Positions 24,213-31,332 of a DNA stretch of 64,000 nt are shown piece by piece (position 1 is the stretch's first letter; the number at the start of each line of letters is the position of its first letter). The stretch lies in contig JAZOAH010000021.1 of NCBI GenBank assembly GCA_045595395.1, positions 28,374 to 92,373 on the forward strand, read 5' to 3'. Origin of the DNA: CAKSHC01 sp045595395. GTDB lineage: Bacteria > Bacillota > Clostridia > Oscillospirales > UMGS1783. The position numbers were made by a program, and so were the translations under genes. The notes beneath the pieces are model-generated. The model saw nothing but the letters and a program-made list of their open reading frames with translations, was not told the DNA's origin and ran no database searches.

Positions 24213-25415
24213 TCAACCTTCCAAAAAATGCTTCATCAGAGCCGGGCCGTTATCCAAGCGGCGGCCGGTCTGTGCGGCCGTTTGCTCGGTATAGGGCAGG
24301 CCGCTTCCCTCTTGTACGGTGGTGCGATAAATCACATACGGAACGGGATCGCCGACATGGGTACGGCAATCAATGGGGGTGGGATGATCGGGCAGGATCA
24401 TGACCGACAGTTCCTCGTCCTTAAAAGCATCTAAGATAGGACCGAGCACCTTTTCATCGATGATCTCGATCGACTCGACCTTTTCCTTGGCATCGCCGTG
24501 GTGGCCGCATTCATCGGGGGCTTCCATGTGCAGATAGACAAAGTCCTTACCGCTCTTGAGAGCCGCAATGGCGGCAGCCGTCTTGCCCTCCCAGTTGGTG
24601 TTGATCAACCCTGTAGCACCCTCGACCTCGATGACCTGCATATCGGCGCACAGGCCGATGCCCTTGATCAGGTCAACAGCCGAGATGACGGCGCCATCCT
24701 TGCCGTATTCTTCCTTAAAGGGCTTGAGAGCCGGCTTGGTGCCGTCGCCCCAGAGCCAGATGCTGTTGGCGGGGCGCAGGCCGCGGGCCATGCGGTCGAG
24801 GTTGATGGGATGATCTTTGAGCAGATCATAGGATCTCTTCATCAGGTCGAGCATCTTCTCGCCATATTCGCCGCCAGGCAGATAGTCGGTGATTTTTTTA
24901 TCCGAGATATCGTGCGGCGGGGTGAAGGAAAAGCCGTCGGGGGCGTTTTTCCAGACCAGGCAATGGCGGTAGGACACGCCGGGATAGAAGCTCATCATCT
25001 CATCGCCCAGCTTTTCCTGGATAAAGCGGATCAGCTCGGTCGATTCGGCGGTGGTGATCTCGCCGGCGCTGTAGTCGATCATGGTCTTATTCTCGTACGG
25101 CTCATCCTCTGACAGCGTCACCGTGTTGCAGCGGAAGGTACGGTCGGTCAGTGCCAGATCAATGCCCATACTCACCGCCTCCAGCGGAGAGCGACCGGTG
25201 TAATAGACCTCGGGGGCATAACCCATGACCGAGAGGTTGGCGGTATCGCTGCCGGGGTTCATGCCGGCCGGCACCGTTTGCACCAGGCCCAGCTCGCCCA
25301 TGGCGCAGATACGGTCCATATTCGGTTTATGAGCGACCTGCATGGGAGTCTTCCCACCCAATGCGGGGACGGCGCGATCGGCCATGCCGTCGCAAAGTAA
25401 TACGATATATTTCAT
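24213..25415 (-). CDS. Cofactor-independent phosphoglycerate mutase, archaeal (ApgM) type
   Basis: 400 residues of the alkaline-phosphatase superfamily. KYIVLLCDGMADR at the start supplies a metal Asp, GSDTANLSVMGY contains the phosphorylatable Ser region, and EAPDECGHHGD plus MILPDHPTP give further metal ligands. It interconverts 3- and 2-phosphoglycerate in glycolysis. The ATG at 25415 sits 6-7 bases after AGGGTGA; the GTG at 25424 overlaps that site. A near-consensus promoter precedes it. Confidence 0.92.
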   Translation of the reverse strand: MKYIVLLCDGMADRAVPALGGKTPMQVAHKPNMDRICAMGELGLVQTVPAGMNPGSDTANLSVMGYAPEVYYTGRSPLEAVSMGIDLALTDRTFRCNTVTLSEDEPYENKTMIDYSAGEITTAESTELIRFIQEKLGDEMMSFYPGVSYRHCLVWKNAPDGFSFTPPHDISDKKITDYLPGGEYGEKMLDLMKRSYDLLKDHPINLDRMARGLRPANSIWLWGDGTKPALKPFKEEYGKDGAVISAVDLIKGIGLCADMQVIEVEGATGLINTNWEGKTAAAIAALKSGKDFVYLHMEAPDECGHHGDAKEKVESIEIIDEKVLGPILDAFKDEELSVMILPDHPTPIDCRTHVGDPVPYVIYRTTVQEGSGLPYTEQTAAQTGRRLDNGPALMKHFLEG

Positions 25416-25445
25416 AGATATCACCCTTTATATTTTAATTATATT

Positions 25446-25474
25446 ATTGTATCTCGTTTTCCCTTTCTTGTCAA
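25446..25474 (-). promoter_or_regulatory. Promoter of the mutase-nifS-thiI-cinA group
   Basis: Minus strand TTGACA (25469-25474), 17 bases, TACAAT (25446-25451). Confidence 0.8.
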
Positions 25475-25552
25475 TCAAGTGTTTAAAATACAAATTTCAA
25501 CAAAGTTTTGTATGATTTTTATAAAATTTGATGATTTCTGCGATAATTTTCC

Positions 25553-25581
25553 TTGACATTCACAAAAAATTGGCCTATAAT
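25553..25581 (+). promoter_or_regulatory. Promoter of the SigH-like gene
   Basis: TTGACA (25553-25558), 17 bases, TATAAT (25576-25581), a full consensus sigma-A promoter. Confidence 0.9.
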
Positions 25582-25613
25582 AAAAGTATCATTAACATGA
25601 GTGGTGTGCGCTT

Positions 25614-26141
25614 TTGGCAAAAACCGTTTTGAAGAAGACAACCGGGGCTGACTTTTTAGAGGTTTTGCCCGGCCTTTTGCCGAAGATCAACGCCTTAGCC
25701 CAGCATTTTGTCGGCGTTGCCGAGCAGGATGATCTGGTGCAGGAAGGGTTGATCGCCCTATACGAATGTTCCCGCTCCTTTGATGCGGCGCGCGGCATTC
25801 CGTTTGATGCCTATGCCTTGACCTGTGTCAAGCGACGCATGATCAGTGCCATCCGAAAAAATTCAGTTGTATGTTCGCTTGAAGAGCTGCAAAGCATGCC
25901 CGACCTAGTCTCCACCGCTCCGGCCCCGGAAGATTACGCCCTGGGAAAGGAAGGCGTGGAGCGTTTGCGTTTGCTCTTAAAGACACACTTATCGACCTTG
26001 GAGCGTCGTGTGCTGGCCTACCATTTGGACGGGCTGAGTTATCGGGAGATCGCCGAGCGGATCGGAAAGAACGAAAAATCGGTGGGAAATGCCCTTTCCC
26101 GCATCAAGACCAAGTTATCAAAGCGGCTGACAGCTGCTTGA
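25614..26141 (+). CDS. SigH-like RNA polymerase sigma factor
   Basis: 175 residues. Region 2 (QDDLVQEGLIALYECSRSF...FDAYALTCVKRRMISAIRK) and region 4 (LERRVLAYHLDGLSYREIAERIGKNEKSVGNALSRIKTKL) match the Spo0H/SigH group. No in-frame ATG exists near the 5' end. The TTG at 25614 with a weak GGTG upstream is the best start, giving a protein somewhat shorter at the N-terminus than classical SigH. SigH controls entry into sporulation and competence in Firmicutes. Confidence 0.85.
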   Translation: MAKTVLKKTTGADFLEVLPGLLPKINALAQHFVGVAEQDDLVQEGLIALYECSRSFDAARGIPFDAYALTCVKRRMISAIRKNSVVCSLEELQSMPDLVSTAPAPEDYALGKEGVERLRLLLKTHLSTLERRVLAYHLDGLSYREIAERIGKNEKSVGNALSRIKTKLSKRLTAA

Positions 26142-26146
26142 TATAT

Positions 26147-26210
26147 GCCCATGTAGTTTAATTAAGAAGAACGTGTTTACAAGGCGTCGGTGCGATTCCG
26201 ACCGAGGGCA
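26147..26210 (+). ncRNA. tRNA-like element upstream of the zinc-ribbon gene
   Basis: 64 bases fold like a truncated tRNA. The acceptor is GCCCATG (26147-26153) with CGAGGGC (26203-26209), one mismatch, and a discriminator-like A210. The D-arm is GTTT/GAAC (26156-26159, 26169-26172). The T-arm is GTCGG-TGCGATT-CCGAC (26186-26202). Between D and T arms there are only 13 bases (GTGTTTACAAGGC), so the 5' strand of the anticodon stem is missing. No CCA is encoded. It could be a decayed tRNA or a functional tRNA-like leader; either way it cannot decode normally. Confidence 0.5.
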
Positions 26211-26244
26211 AAAAATTATTTCATTTCATGCGAGGGGAAAACCA

Positions 26245-26526
26245 ATGTACGAAGACAAGACACTCATTTGCAAAGAATGCGGCCAGGAGTTCGTGTTCAC
26301 TGCCGGCGAACAGGAGTTCTACGCTGAAAAAGGCTTCCAGAACGAGCCTCAGCGCTGCAAGGACTGCCGTGCTGCCCGCAAAAACGCCACCAAGGCTAAC
26401 AGAGAGTACTTCACCGCCACCTGCGCTGCTTGCGGCGCCGAGGCGAAAGTGCCCTTCCAGCCCAGAGAGGACAGACCCGTTTATTGCAGCGAATGCTTTG
26501 CAAAACAGAAAGAACAGAGCCTTTAA
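26245..26526 (+). CDS. Zinc-ribbon protein
   Basis: 93 residues with two treble CxxC knuckle pairs: C9/C12 with C38/C41 (CKEC...CKDC) and C60/C63 with C81/C84 (CAAC...CSEC). This is the small zinc-ribbon type found widely in Clostridia; function unknown, nucleic-acid binding likely. GAGGGG lies 7 bases before the ATG at 26245. A longer reading from 26173 would start inside the tRNA-like element and is rejected. Strong terminator follows. Confidence 0.88.
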   Translation: MYEDKTLICKECGQEFVFTAGEQEFYAEKGFQNEPQRCKDCRAARKNATKANREYFTATCAACGAEAKVPFQPREDRPVYCSECFAKQKEQSL

Positions 26527-26548
26527 TTTAGTTTAACTGTGTTCCTAC

Positions 26549-26585
26549 GGGCGGTAAAGTTAGTCTTTACCGCCCTTCTGTTTTT
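26549..26585 (+). terminator. Intrinsic terminator after the zinc-ribbon gene
   Basis: GGGCGGTAAAG (26549-26559) pairs with CTTTACCGCCC (26565-26575); TTCTGTTTTT follows. Confidence 0.92.
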
Positions 26586-26601
26586 CTCAAGGAGATTTTT
26601 T

Positions 26602-27330
26602 ATGGATATGATCTTTCGTCAACCGATCCATATTGATTCGGAGCGGTGCGACATGTATGAACACCTGCGGGCCGACGCTCTGTTTTTGCTGATGCAAAAC
26701 GCAGCCGGCGAGCACGCCGAGCGACTGGGAGCGGGGCGAGCCCAATTGGTCAAAAGCAACACCGCCTGGGTGCTGACCCGTGTTTCGGTACGTATGCAGC
26801 GCTGGCCTAAATGGGGCACCGAGATGACGCTGACCACTGCGCCGGGTGCCGGGCGAGCCGGACTTTACCGCCGCTATTTTGAATTTGCCGACGGGGACGG
26901 CATCCTGGGGCATGCCTCGACACTATGGACAGTCATCGATCTGGAAAAGCGAACCATCGTTGCGCCCGATAAGGCGCCGCTGGTGCCGCAGGCCGCCGAT
27001 TTTACTCCCCTTCTCCCCTCCCCGGCCAAGGTACGGCCGCTGGACGGAGAAAGGGTCAGCATGCCCTATCATTGTCAGTATACCGATGCCGATCTGAATC
27101 GACACATCAACAATGCCGCCTACATCCGCTTTTTGGAAAACAGTCTGCCGGCCGACATGTTTGAAAGCCACAGTCTGCGCGAGTTGGATGTTTGCTATCA
27201 TCATGAGATCCAGCCGGGCCGTGATATCGACCTGAAACTGACCCGACAGGAGGATCGGTTTTACTTTACCGTTGAAGATGGAGAACGGATCGCCTTTGAA
27301 GCCTGCGGAACATGGAAAAGGTGCAGATAA
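26602..27330 (+). CDS. Acyl-ACP thioesterase
   Basis: 242 residues, a double hot-dog fold of the FatA/FatB-like bacterial type. The first half shows NTAWVLTRVSVRMQRWP; the second half has the conserved YTDADLNRHINNAAYIRF segment with the catalytic Asn/His region. It hydrolyses acyl-ACP to free fatty acid in the cytoplasm. AAGGAG precedes the ATG at 26602. It stands alone between two terminators. Confidence 0.9.
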   Translation: MDMIFRQPIHIDSERCDMYEHLRADALFLLMQNAAGEHAERLGAGRAQLVKSNTAWVLTRVSVRMQRWPKWGTEMTLTTAPGAGRAGLYRRYFEFADGDGILGHASTLWTVIDLEKRTIVAPDKAPLVPQAADFTPLLPSPAKVRPLDGERVSMPYHCQYTDADLNRHINNAAYIRFLENSLPADMFESHSLRELDVCYHHEIQPGRDIDLKLTRQEDRFYFTVEDGERIAFEACGTWKRCR

Positions 27331-27347
27331 CTCTGCACCTTTTTTCT
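27316..27347. terminator. Bidirectional terminator
   Basis: AAAAGGTGCAGA (27316-27327) and TCTGCACCTTTT (27332-27343) with a TAAC loop and flanking T-runs. The thioesterase stop codon lies in the loop. Confidence 0.85.
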
Positions 27348-28934
27348 TTACTTTTTACGGCGGGCACGCAGCCAGTTGCCGATGCGGGTACGCCATGATT
27401 TTTTCTTGGGTGACGGCTTACCGGCACGGGCCGCCTGACGGGCACGCAGGCGCTTCATATGGCGCAGATGCAGCAACCAGACCACAACAACGCCAAGCAA
27501 CAAGAGCGCCAGGAGGCTCAGCAGCACCGTCACGATCACATTGCCGCCGCCCTGGGTGATGACGATAGGGGTAACCTTGTCGGTCTTATAGGTCAACAGT
27601 CCGTCCTTGACGGTGCCTGTCACCGTAACGATCTTATCTTCGAAGTCCTGCCAGACCGTCATTCTTTTGCCTTCATAGGCGGCATCGACACGGATACTGA
27701 CGGTGACACTGCCCTTATGAGCAGCCACCGAGCCATGTGCCGTCTGGGTCTCCAGCGACAGCGCAACGGCATCCACGATCGGCTTATTTTTGACCTTGGC
27801 CAAAATTCGATTATACGCATCGCCCTCGGTGAGGTCGACAACGGTGATGGTGGCATTGTAATAGATGCTGTTGCCGGTGACGGCAACACCGGCGTTATTA
27901 TCCCGAACGGTGCGCTGGGTGTAGCTGTTTTTGGTGGGGATGAAATAGGCCTTAACGGTGACATCCTGGCCGGGATCGGGCAGGACGAGCGTGCAGGTTT
28001 CCTCTTTTGTGTGGGAGAGAACGCCTGCCGATGCAGTCCAGCCGCCGAAGACATAGCCTTTGTCAGGCGTAGCGATCAGGCTGACTCGCTCACCCGCCGC
28101 ATAATAGCCGGTACCGTTATCGGTGGCACTGCCGCCGTTCTCATATTCGATGTGCACACGAAAATCGTTTTGAGGGATGGACAGGCCGGTCACCTGCAGG
28201 TTGTCGCCGATCGGGCCGATATCGGTAACGGCGGCGGTAGCGGTATTGACGGTGCACAGCACACCGCCGTCAGCCGAAAAGCGAGCCCAATACAGGGTGC
28301 CGCTTTTACGGTCAAAGGTCATCGACTGCAACAATTTAAGGGCATAGCCGGTCGAGCCGATCTTGGAAGGGACACCGGTTACGCTGTCAATGATATATAG
28401 GTCCCCCTGCCGATCAATGCCGTAGAGTGTTCCGTCGGGATCGGCGGCAAGCGCCTGAATGGCAAGGTCGTTGCCGATGCGGCATAATTGGCTCGTAGCC
28501 GCCGTGCCGGTATCGACGGCATAGAGGGTGCCGGTGCGCAGGTCGGTCTGCTTATCGTGGACCAACAGAAGCAGACGGCCGCCGGCGGCATCGTAGGTCA
28601 TTTCGGCAGCATAGGCTTTGGTGGCATCCTCGATGACCGTGCCGATCGTAGTGCGGGTAAAGGTATCGAGGGTGGCGCTAAAAAGCGTGCCTTCGCCGTC
28701 GACACCGTAATAGGTGTTACCAACGCAAGTGCCGGCCCAGACGGTTGGCATATCTGGCTGGGGCGTTGTAGATGCCAACTGCTGCGGCGTGGAGAAGCTG
28801 ATAAATGATGTTGAGCCCATGCCGTAGCCGAACAGCGTTACCGTTTCCTCCTCGCCGGTGGCGGCGGCACCGACCGTCAGCATGGATACCGACAAGATCA
28901 AAGCCAGAAGCAGCGCAATGATTTTTTTACTCAT
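27348..28934 (-). CDS. Secreted, membrane-anchored protein with propeller-like and InlB-type repeat domains
   Basis: 528 residues. A signal peptide (~1-25) is followed by a repeat-rich region with YGVDGEGTLFSATLDTFT and LYGIDRQGDLYIIDSVTG blades (~65-270), suggesting a beta-propeller. An InlB B-repeat/'Listeria-Bacteroides'-type module follows (YAAGERVSLIATPDKGYVFGGW, ~290-345). Near the C-terminus there is one membrane helix (VIVTVLLSLLALLLLGVVVVWLL, ~468-490) and a very basic cytoplasmic tail. It probably acts at the cell surface; no enzyme motif. Substrate or partner unknown. Confidence 0.82.
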   Translation of the reverse strand: MSKKIIALLLALILSVSMLTVGAAATGEEETVTLFGYGMGSTSFISFSTPQQLASTTPQPDMPTVWAGTCVGNTYYGVDGEGTLFSATLDTFTRTTIGTVIEDATKAYAAEMTYDAAGGRLLLLVHDKQTDLRTGTLYAVDTGTAATSQLCRIGNDLAIQALAADPDGTLYGIDRQGDLYIIDSVTGVPSKIGSTGYALKLLQSMTFDRKSGTLYWARFSADGGVLCTVNTATAAVTDIGPIGDNLQVTGLSIPQNDFRVHIEYENGGSATDNGTGYYAAGERVSLIATPDKGYVFGGWTASAGVLSHTKEETCTLVLPDPGQDVTVKAYFIPTKNSYTQRTVRDNNAGVAVTGNSIYYNATITVVDLTEGDAYNRILAKVKNKPIVDAVALSLETQTAHGSVAAHKGSVTVSIRVDAAYEGKRMTVWQDFEDKIVTVTGTVKDGLLTYKTDKVTPIVITQGGGNVIVTVLLSLLALLLLGVVVVWLLHLRHMKRLRARQAARAGKPSPKKKSWRTRIGNWLRARRKK

Positions 28935-29027
28935 AATAGATCCTCGTAGATAAAAAATTGAATTTCCTTTATTATATCATATGATGTCGTATTTTGCGAT
29001 ATAATTTTATAAATTATTTTCTCTTCA

Positions 29028-29055
29028 TTGACTTATTTTTTTATTCTATTATAAT
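29028..29055 (+). promoter_or_regulatory. Promoter of the ROK kinase gene
   Basis: TTGACT (29028-29033), 16 bases, TATAAT (29050-29055). The 150-bp divergent gap is strongly AT-rich. Confidence 0.75.
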
Positions 29056-29087
29056 AAAAGAATATGTATAAGAAAGGGCGTAGAGCT

Positions 29088-30038
29088 ATGGGACATACAC
29101 TTGGTATTGATATTGGCGGCACAAAGGTCGCTTTTGGGTTATTGGATGCAAGCGGAAAATTGGTCCGTCAACAATCCATAAAGACGCCCGACAGTTTATC
29201 CTCCACATCCTTTACGGATGAGTTGTGCCAAGCCACGCTGGTTTTTCTTAAGGGCGAGGTGCCGGACGGGTGCGGGATCGGTGTTCCCGGCGCGGTCGAC
29301 CGCAAGCACGGCATGATCCTTGACACCCCGAACATCCCGCATCTGAAAGGATTGATGCTGGGCCAGGCGATGGCCGAAAAGATCGGATGCAAATGCTGGC
29401 TGGACAACGACGCCAATCTGGCGGGACTGGCCGAATTTGATGCGCTCGATCCCAATCTGGTGCGAAACATGATCTACATGACGGTCAGCACCGGCATCGG
29501 CGGCGCCGTCATCATCGGCGGCAATCTGTTCTACGGCGACAATGGATTCTCGGGTGAGTTCGGGCACTCGCTGGTCACGCCTGGAATGGGCATGCCCTGC
29601 TCCTGCAACAACCTCGGCTGTTTTGAAAGCTATGCAGGCGGTGCTCATATTGACGAGTGGGTACGGGCGCTGTCCTATCAGTATCCGCAGTCGAGCCTGG
29701 CTGAACTGGCCAAGACCAAGACGGTGGCCGGCCCGGATCTGATGAAGGCCATCCAGGAGAATGATGCGCTGGCACAGCTGCTGCTTAAGCGCATGACCAA
29801 GATGGTCGGCATGCTCTGCTACAACATCTATCAGGCTCTTGGCATCAACACCTATGTTTTTGGTGGCGGGTTGATGACACACAGCGATCATGTCTTCGAC
29901 GGCGTGATCGAGCAATTTAACAAGTTCAATCGCCGTGGCATCGGCGGCCCTACCTTTTTACGTGCTCAGTTGGGCGGCGACAGCGGTGTCATTGGCGCAG
30001 CGGCTCTGGCACGCAGAAAAGTTATGATGAGATTCTAA
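29088..30038 (+). CDS. ROK-family glucokinase / sugar kinase
   Basis: 316 residues. GIDIGGTKVAFGLL (phosphate 1), GIGVPGAVD, LDNDANLAG (catalytic Asp) and the ROK zinc signature CSCNNLGCFESYAGG (CxCxxxGCxE) are all present. It phosphorylates glucose or a related hexose in the cytoplasm. It carries no HTH, so it is a kinase and not a ROK repressor. The ATG at 29088 has AAAGGG about 10 bases upstream; an ATG at 29064 has no such site. Confidence 0.92.
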   Translation: MGHTLGIDIGGTKVAFGLLDASGKLVRQQSIKTPDSLSSTSFTDELCQATLVFLKGEVPDGCGIGVPGAVDRKHGMILDTPNIPHLKGLMLGQAMAEKIGCKCWLDNDANLAGLAEFDALDPNLVRNMIYMTVSTGIGGAVIIGGNLFYGDNGFSGEFGHSLVTPGMGMPCSCNNLGCFESYAGGAHIDEWVRALSYQYPQSSLAELAKTKTVAGPDLMKAIQENDALAQLLLKRMTKMVGMLCYNIYQALGINTYVFGGGLMTHSDHVFDGVIEQFNKFNRRGIGGPTFLRAQLGGDSGVIGAAALARRKVMMRF

Positions 30039-30045
30039 AAAATAC

Positions 30046-30074
30046 TTTACAAATTCGTGCTTTCGTTCTATAAT
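30046..30074 (+). promoter_or_regulatory. Promoter of tRNA-Ala
   Basis: TTTACA (30046-30051), 17 bases, TATAAT (30069-30074), 14 bases before the tRNA 5' end. Confidence 0.85.
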
Positions 30075-30088
30075 AGAAAGCACGAAAC

Positions 30089-30164
30089 GGGGATATGGCT
30101 CAGTTGGTAGAGTGTCGCGTTCGCATCGCGAAGGTCAGGGGTTCGAATCCCCTTATCTCCACCA
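30089..30164 (+). tRNA. tRNA-Ala (anticodon CGC)
   Basis: 76 bases with an encoded CCA. The acceptor GGGGATA/TATCTCC has the G3-T70 wobble that AlaRS recognises. The D-arm is GCTC/GAGT. The anticodon stem is TCGCG/CGCGA with loop TTCGCAT (anticodon CGC). The T-arm is AGGGG-TTCGAAT-CCCCT. Complete cloverleaf. Confidence 0.97.
30144..30164 (+). repeat. Direct repeat copy 1 (3' end of tRNA-Ala)
   Basis: The last 21 bases of the tRNA including CCA are repeated exactly at 30285-30305. This is the layout expected of a site-specific integration core in a tRNA 3' end. Confidence 0.85.
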
Positions 30165-30173
30165 GGCAAAAGG

Positions 30174-30200
30174 ATGCACCGCAATAGCGGTGCATTTTTC
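30174..30200 (+). terminator. Terminator after tRNA-Ala
   Basis: ATGCACCGC (30174-30182) and GCGGTGCAT (30187-30195) with an AATA loop, followed by TTTTC. Confidence 0.85.
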
Positions 30201-30204
30201 TGTT

Positions 30205-30223
30205 GTTGGGGATTCGAAGGGTC
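30205..30223 (+). repeat. 19-base repeat, copy 1
   Basis: GTTGGGGATTCGAAGGGTC recurs with one change at 30570-30588. Both copies lie just downstream of a GCACC-containing terminator hairpin. Confidence 0.75.
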
Positions 30224-30263
30224 GGTAGTGAATGACAGTCCGGTGGACTGTCAGAGCCGACCC
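30219..30263 (+). repeat. Two-tier palindrome downstream of tRNA-Ala
   Basis: Outer arms GGGTCGG (30219-30225) and CCGACCC (30257-30263); inner arms GACAGTCC (30234-30241) and GGACTGTC (30245-30252) with a 3-nt loop. It lies between the two copies of the tRNA 3' end and resembles a dispersed palindromic element. Confidence 0.7.
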
Positions 30264-30284
30264 CGGCCTGAGCCGCAGCGAAGG

Positions 30285-30305
30285 CGAATCCCCTTATCTC
30301 CACCA
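30285..30305 (+). repeat. Direct repeat copy 2 (orphan tRNA-Ala 3' end)
   Basis: An exact 21-base copy of the tRNA-Ala 3' end, ending in CCA, without the 5' part of a tRNA. It begins 120 bases after copy 1 ends. No integrase is nearby. Confidence 0.85.
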
Positions 30306-30309
30306 AAAC

Positions 30310-30401
30310 GAAAATCCTGTCGACGAATGTCGATGGGATTTTTGTTTTGTGTTATTCACTATTCATTTTTCATTATTCATCATTCATTCGACAGGATTTT
30401 C
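30310..30401. mobile_element. 92-bp MITE-like element with 14-bp inverted ends
   Basis: GAAAATCCTGTCGA (30310-30323) and TCGACAGGATTTTC (30388-30401) are exact inverted repeats bounding an AT-rich 92-bp unit. A second inverted pair, TTCATTATTCAT (30369-30380) and ATGAATAATGAA (30403-30414), straddles its right end. No coding capacity and no clear target duplication. Mobility is inference. Confidence 0.45.
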
Positions 30402-30442
30402 AATGAATAATGAATCATTTCGGTGCTTTGTTTCGCAATGCG

Positions 30443-30471
30443 TTGATTACAAATATGATTCATGGTATAAT
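30443..30471 (+). promoter_or_regulatory. Orphan promoter
   Basis: TTGATT (30443-30448), 17 bases, TATAAT (30466-30471), followed by about 50 bases and then a strong terminator, with no open reading frame in between. Confidence 0.55.
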
Positions 30472-30526
30472 CTAACCGATAAATTCCAATATGCCGAGTA
30501 GATACAAAACTGATATTATAATTACA

Positions 30527-30560
30527 AAACACGCACCACTATTGTGGTGCGTGTTTGTAT
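30527..30560 (+). terminator. Terminator of an orphan short transcript
   Basis: AAACACGCACCAC (30527-30539) and GTGGTGCGTGTTT (30544-30556) form a perfect 13-bp stem with a TATT loop. With the promoter at 30443-30471 it defines a predicted transcript of roughly 80 bases, or a leftover of a deleted gene. Confidence 0.8.
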
Positions 30561-30569
30561 ATGGATATC

Positions 30570-30588
30570 GTTGGGGGTTCGAAGGGTC
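30570..30588 (+). repeat. 19-base repeat, copy 2
   Basis: GTTGGGGGTTCGAAGGGTC, 18 of 19 identical to 30205-30223. It contains a T-arm-like GGGGTTCGAA. It abuts the 3' end of the following minus-strand gene. Confidence 0.75.
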
Positions 30589-31204
30589 AACTCCCTGTGA
30601 TTTGTGCCTTTTGGAAAAATTCCAGGCCGGATATTTTTTTTGCGTCGGGCAAGCGGACAAAAACGAGAGAGGATATCTCGTCCATCTCAAAATAGAATTG
30701 GTACTCACCCACTTGATAGACAGCCATGCCGTCATAAGGCGGCGATTGCTCCATGCGCCAGCCGCCCGTTGCCTGTCCCAGTATCTGCGCCAGTTCCTCG
30801 GTCGCACCCTGCGGCAGAGAAATGTATTCACGCTCCTCCCCGTTGACCGCATAGATAGCTTCGGCCTTCATTAACAAATACAGCGGATCGGTATTCGAAG
30901 GGACATAAAACAAGGCGCTGATATATGCGATGGCACCGACTGCGATCAAAGCGATGGTTGCCACGATACGCATTGACCGATGAGGAGGTGGGAGGCAGGA
31001 ACTTGGCTGCATCAATTGATCCGTACTGACACCTAATGCCGCAGCCAGCGGCTGAATATTGCCAATATCCGGCAGCCCGACACCACGCTCCCAGCGGGAG
31101 ATGGCCTTATCGGTGACATGCAACTGCTCGGCCAATGCCGCTTGGGTCAAACCCAATGTTTTACGGCGGGCGGCTATAAAGGCTCCGATCTTCTTGCTGT
31201 CCAT
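30587..31204 (-). CDS. XRE-family regulator with one membrane helix
   Basis: 205 residues. An N-terminal HTH (IGAFIAARRKTLGLTQAALAEQLHVTDKAISRWERGVGLPDIGNIQPLAAALGVS) leads through a proline stretch to one membrane helix (~79-99). An extracytoplasmic C-terminal domain of ~100 residues follows, with no recognised family. This looks like a membrane-bound one-component sensor-regulator. It is divergent from the SH3/C39 peptidase gene, a possible target. Confidence 0.88.
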   Translation of the reverse strand: MDSKKIGAFIAARRKTLGLTQAALAEQLHVTDKAISRWERGVGLPDIGNIQPLAAALGVSTDQLMQPSSCLPPPHRSMRIVATIALIAVGAIAYISALFYVPSNTDPLYLLMKAEAIYAVNGEEREYISLPQGATEELAQILGQATGGWRMEQSPPYDGMAVYQVGEYQFYFEMDEISSLVFVRLPDAKKISGLEFFQKAQITGS

Positions 31205-31332
31205 ATTCCTCTCCCCTTTCTGTGCTTAGTGTACCATATCTCGCTATTTTTGGCAACCGATGCTTCGTTTACCTGTTATTTTCAGGGTTTCGCCCCTCTC
31301 TTTTGTGCTATAATGCACGGGAGGTGAAAGAA

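Noticed and set aside
30100..30306. Small minus-strand open frame containing EIRGFEPLTFAMRTRHS
   Set aside because: This is the reverse translation of the tRNA-Ala gene and its orphan 3' copy, a well-known type of spurious gene call.
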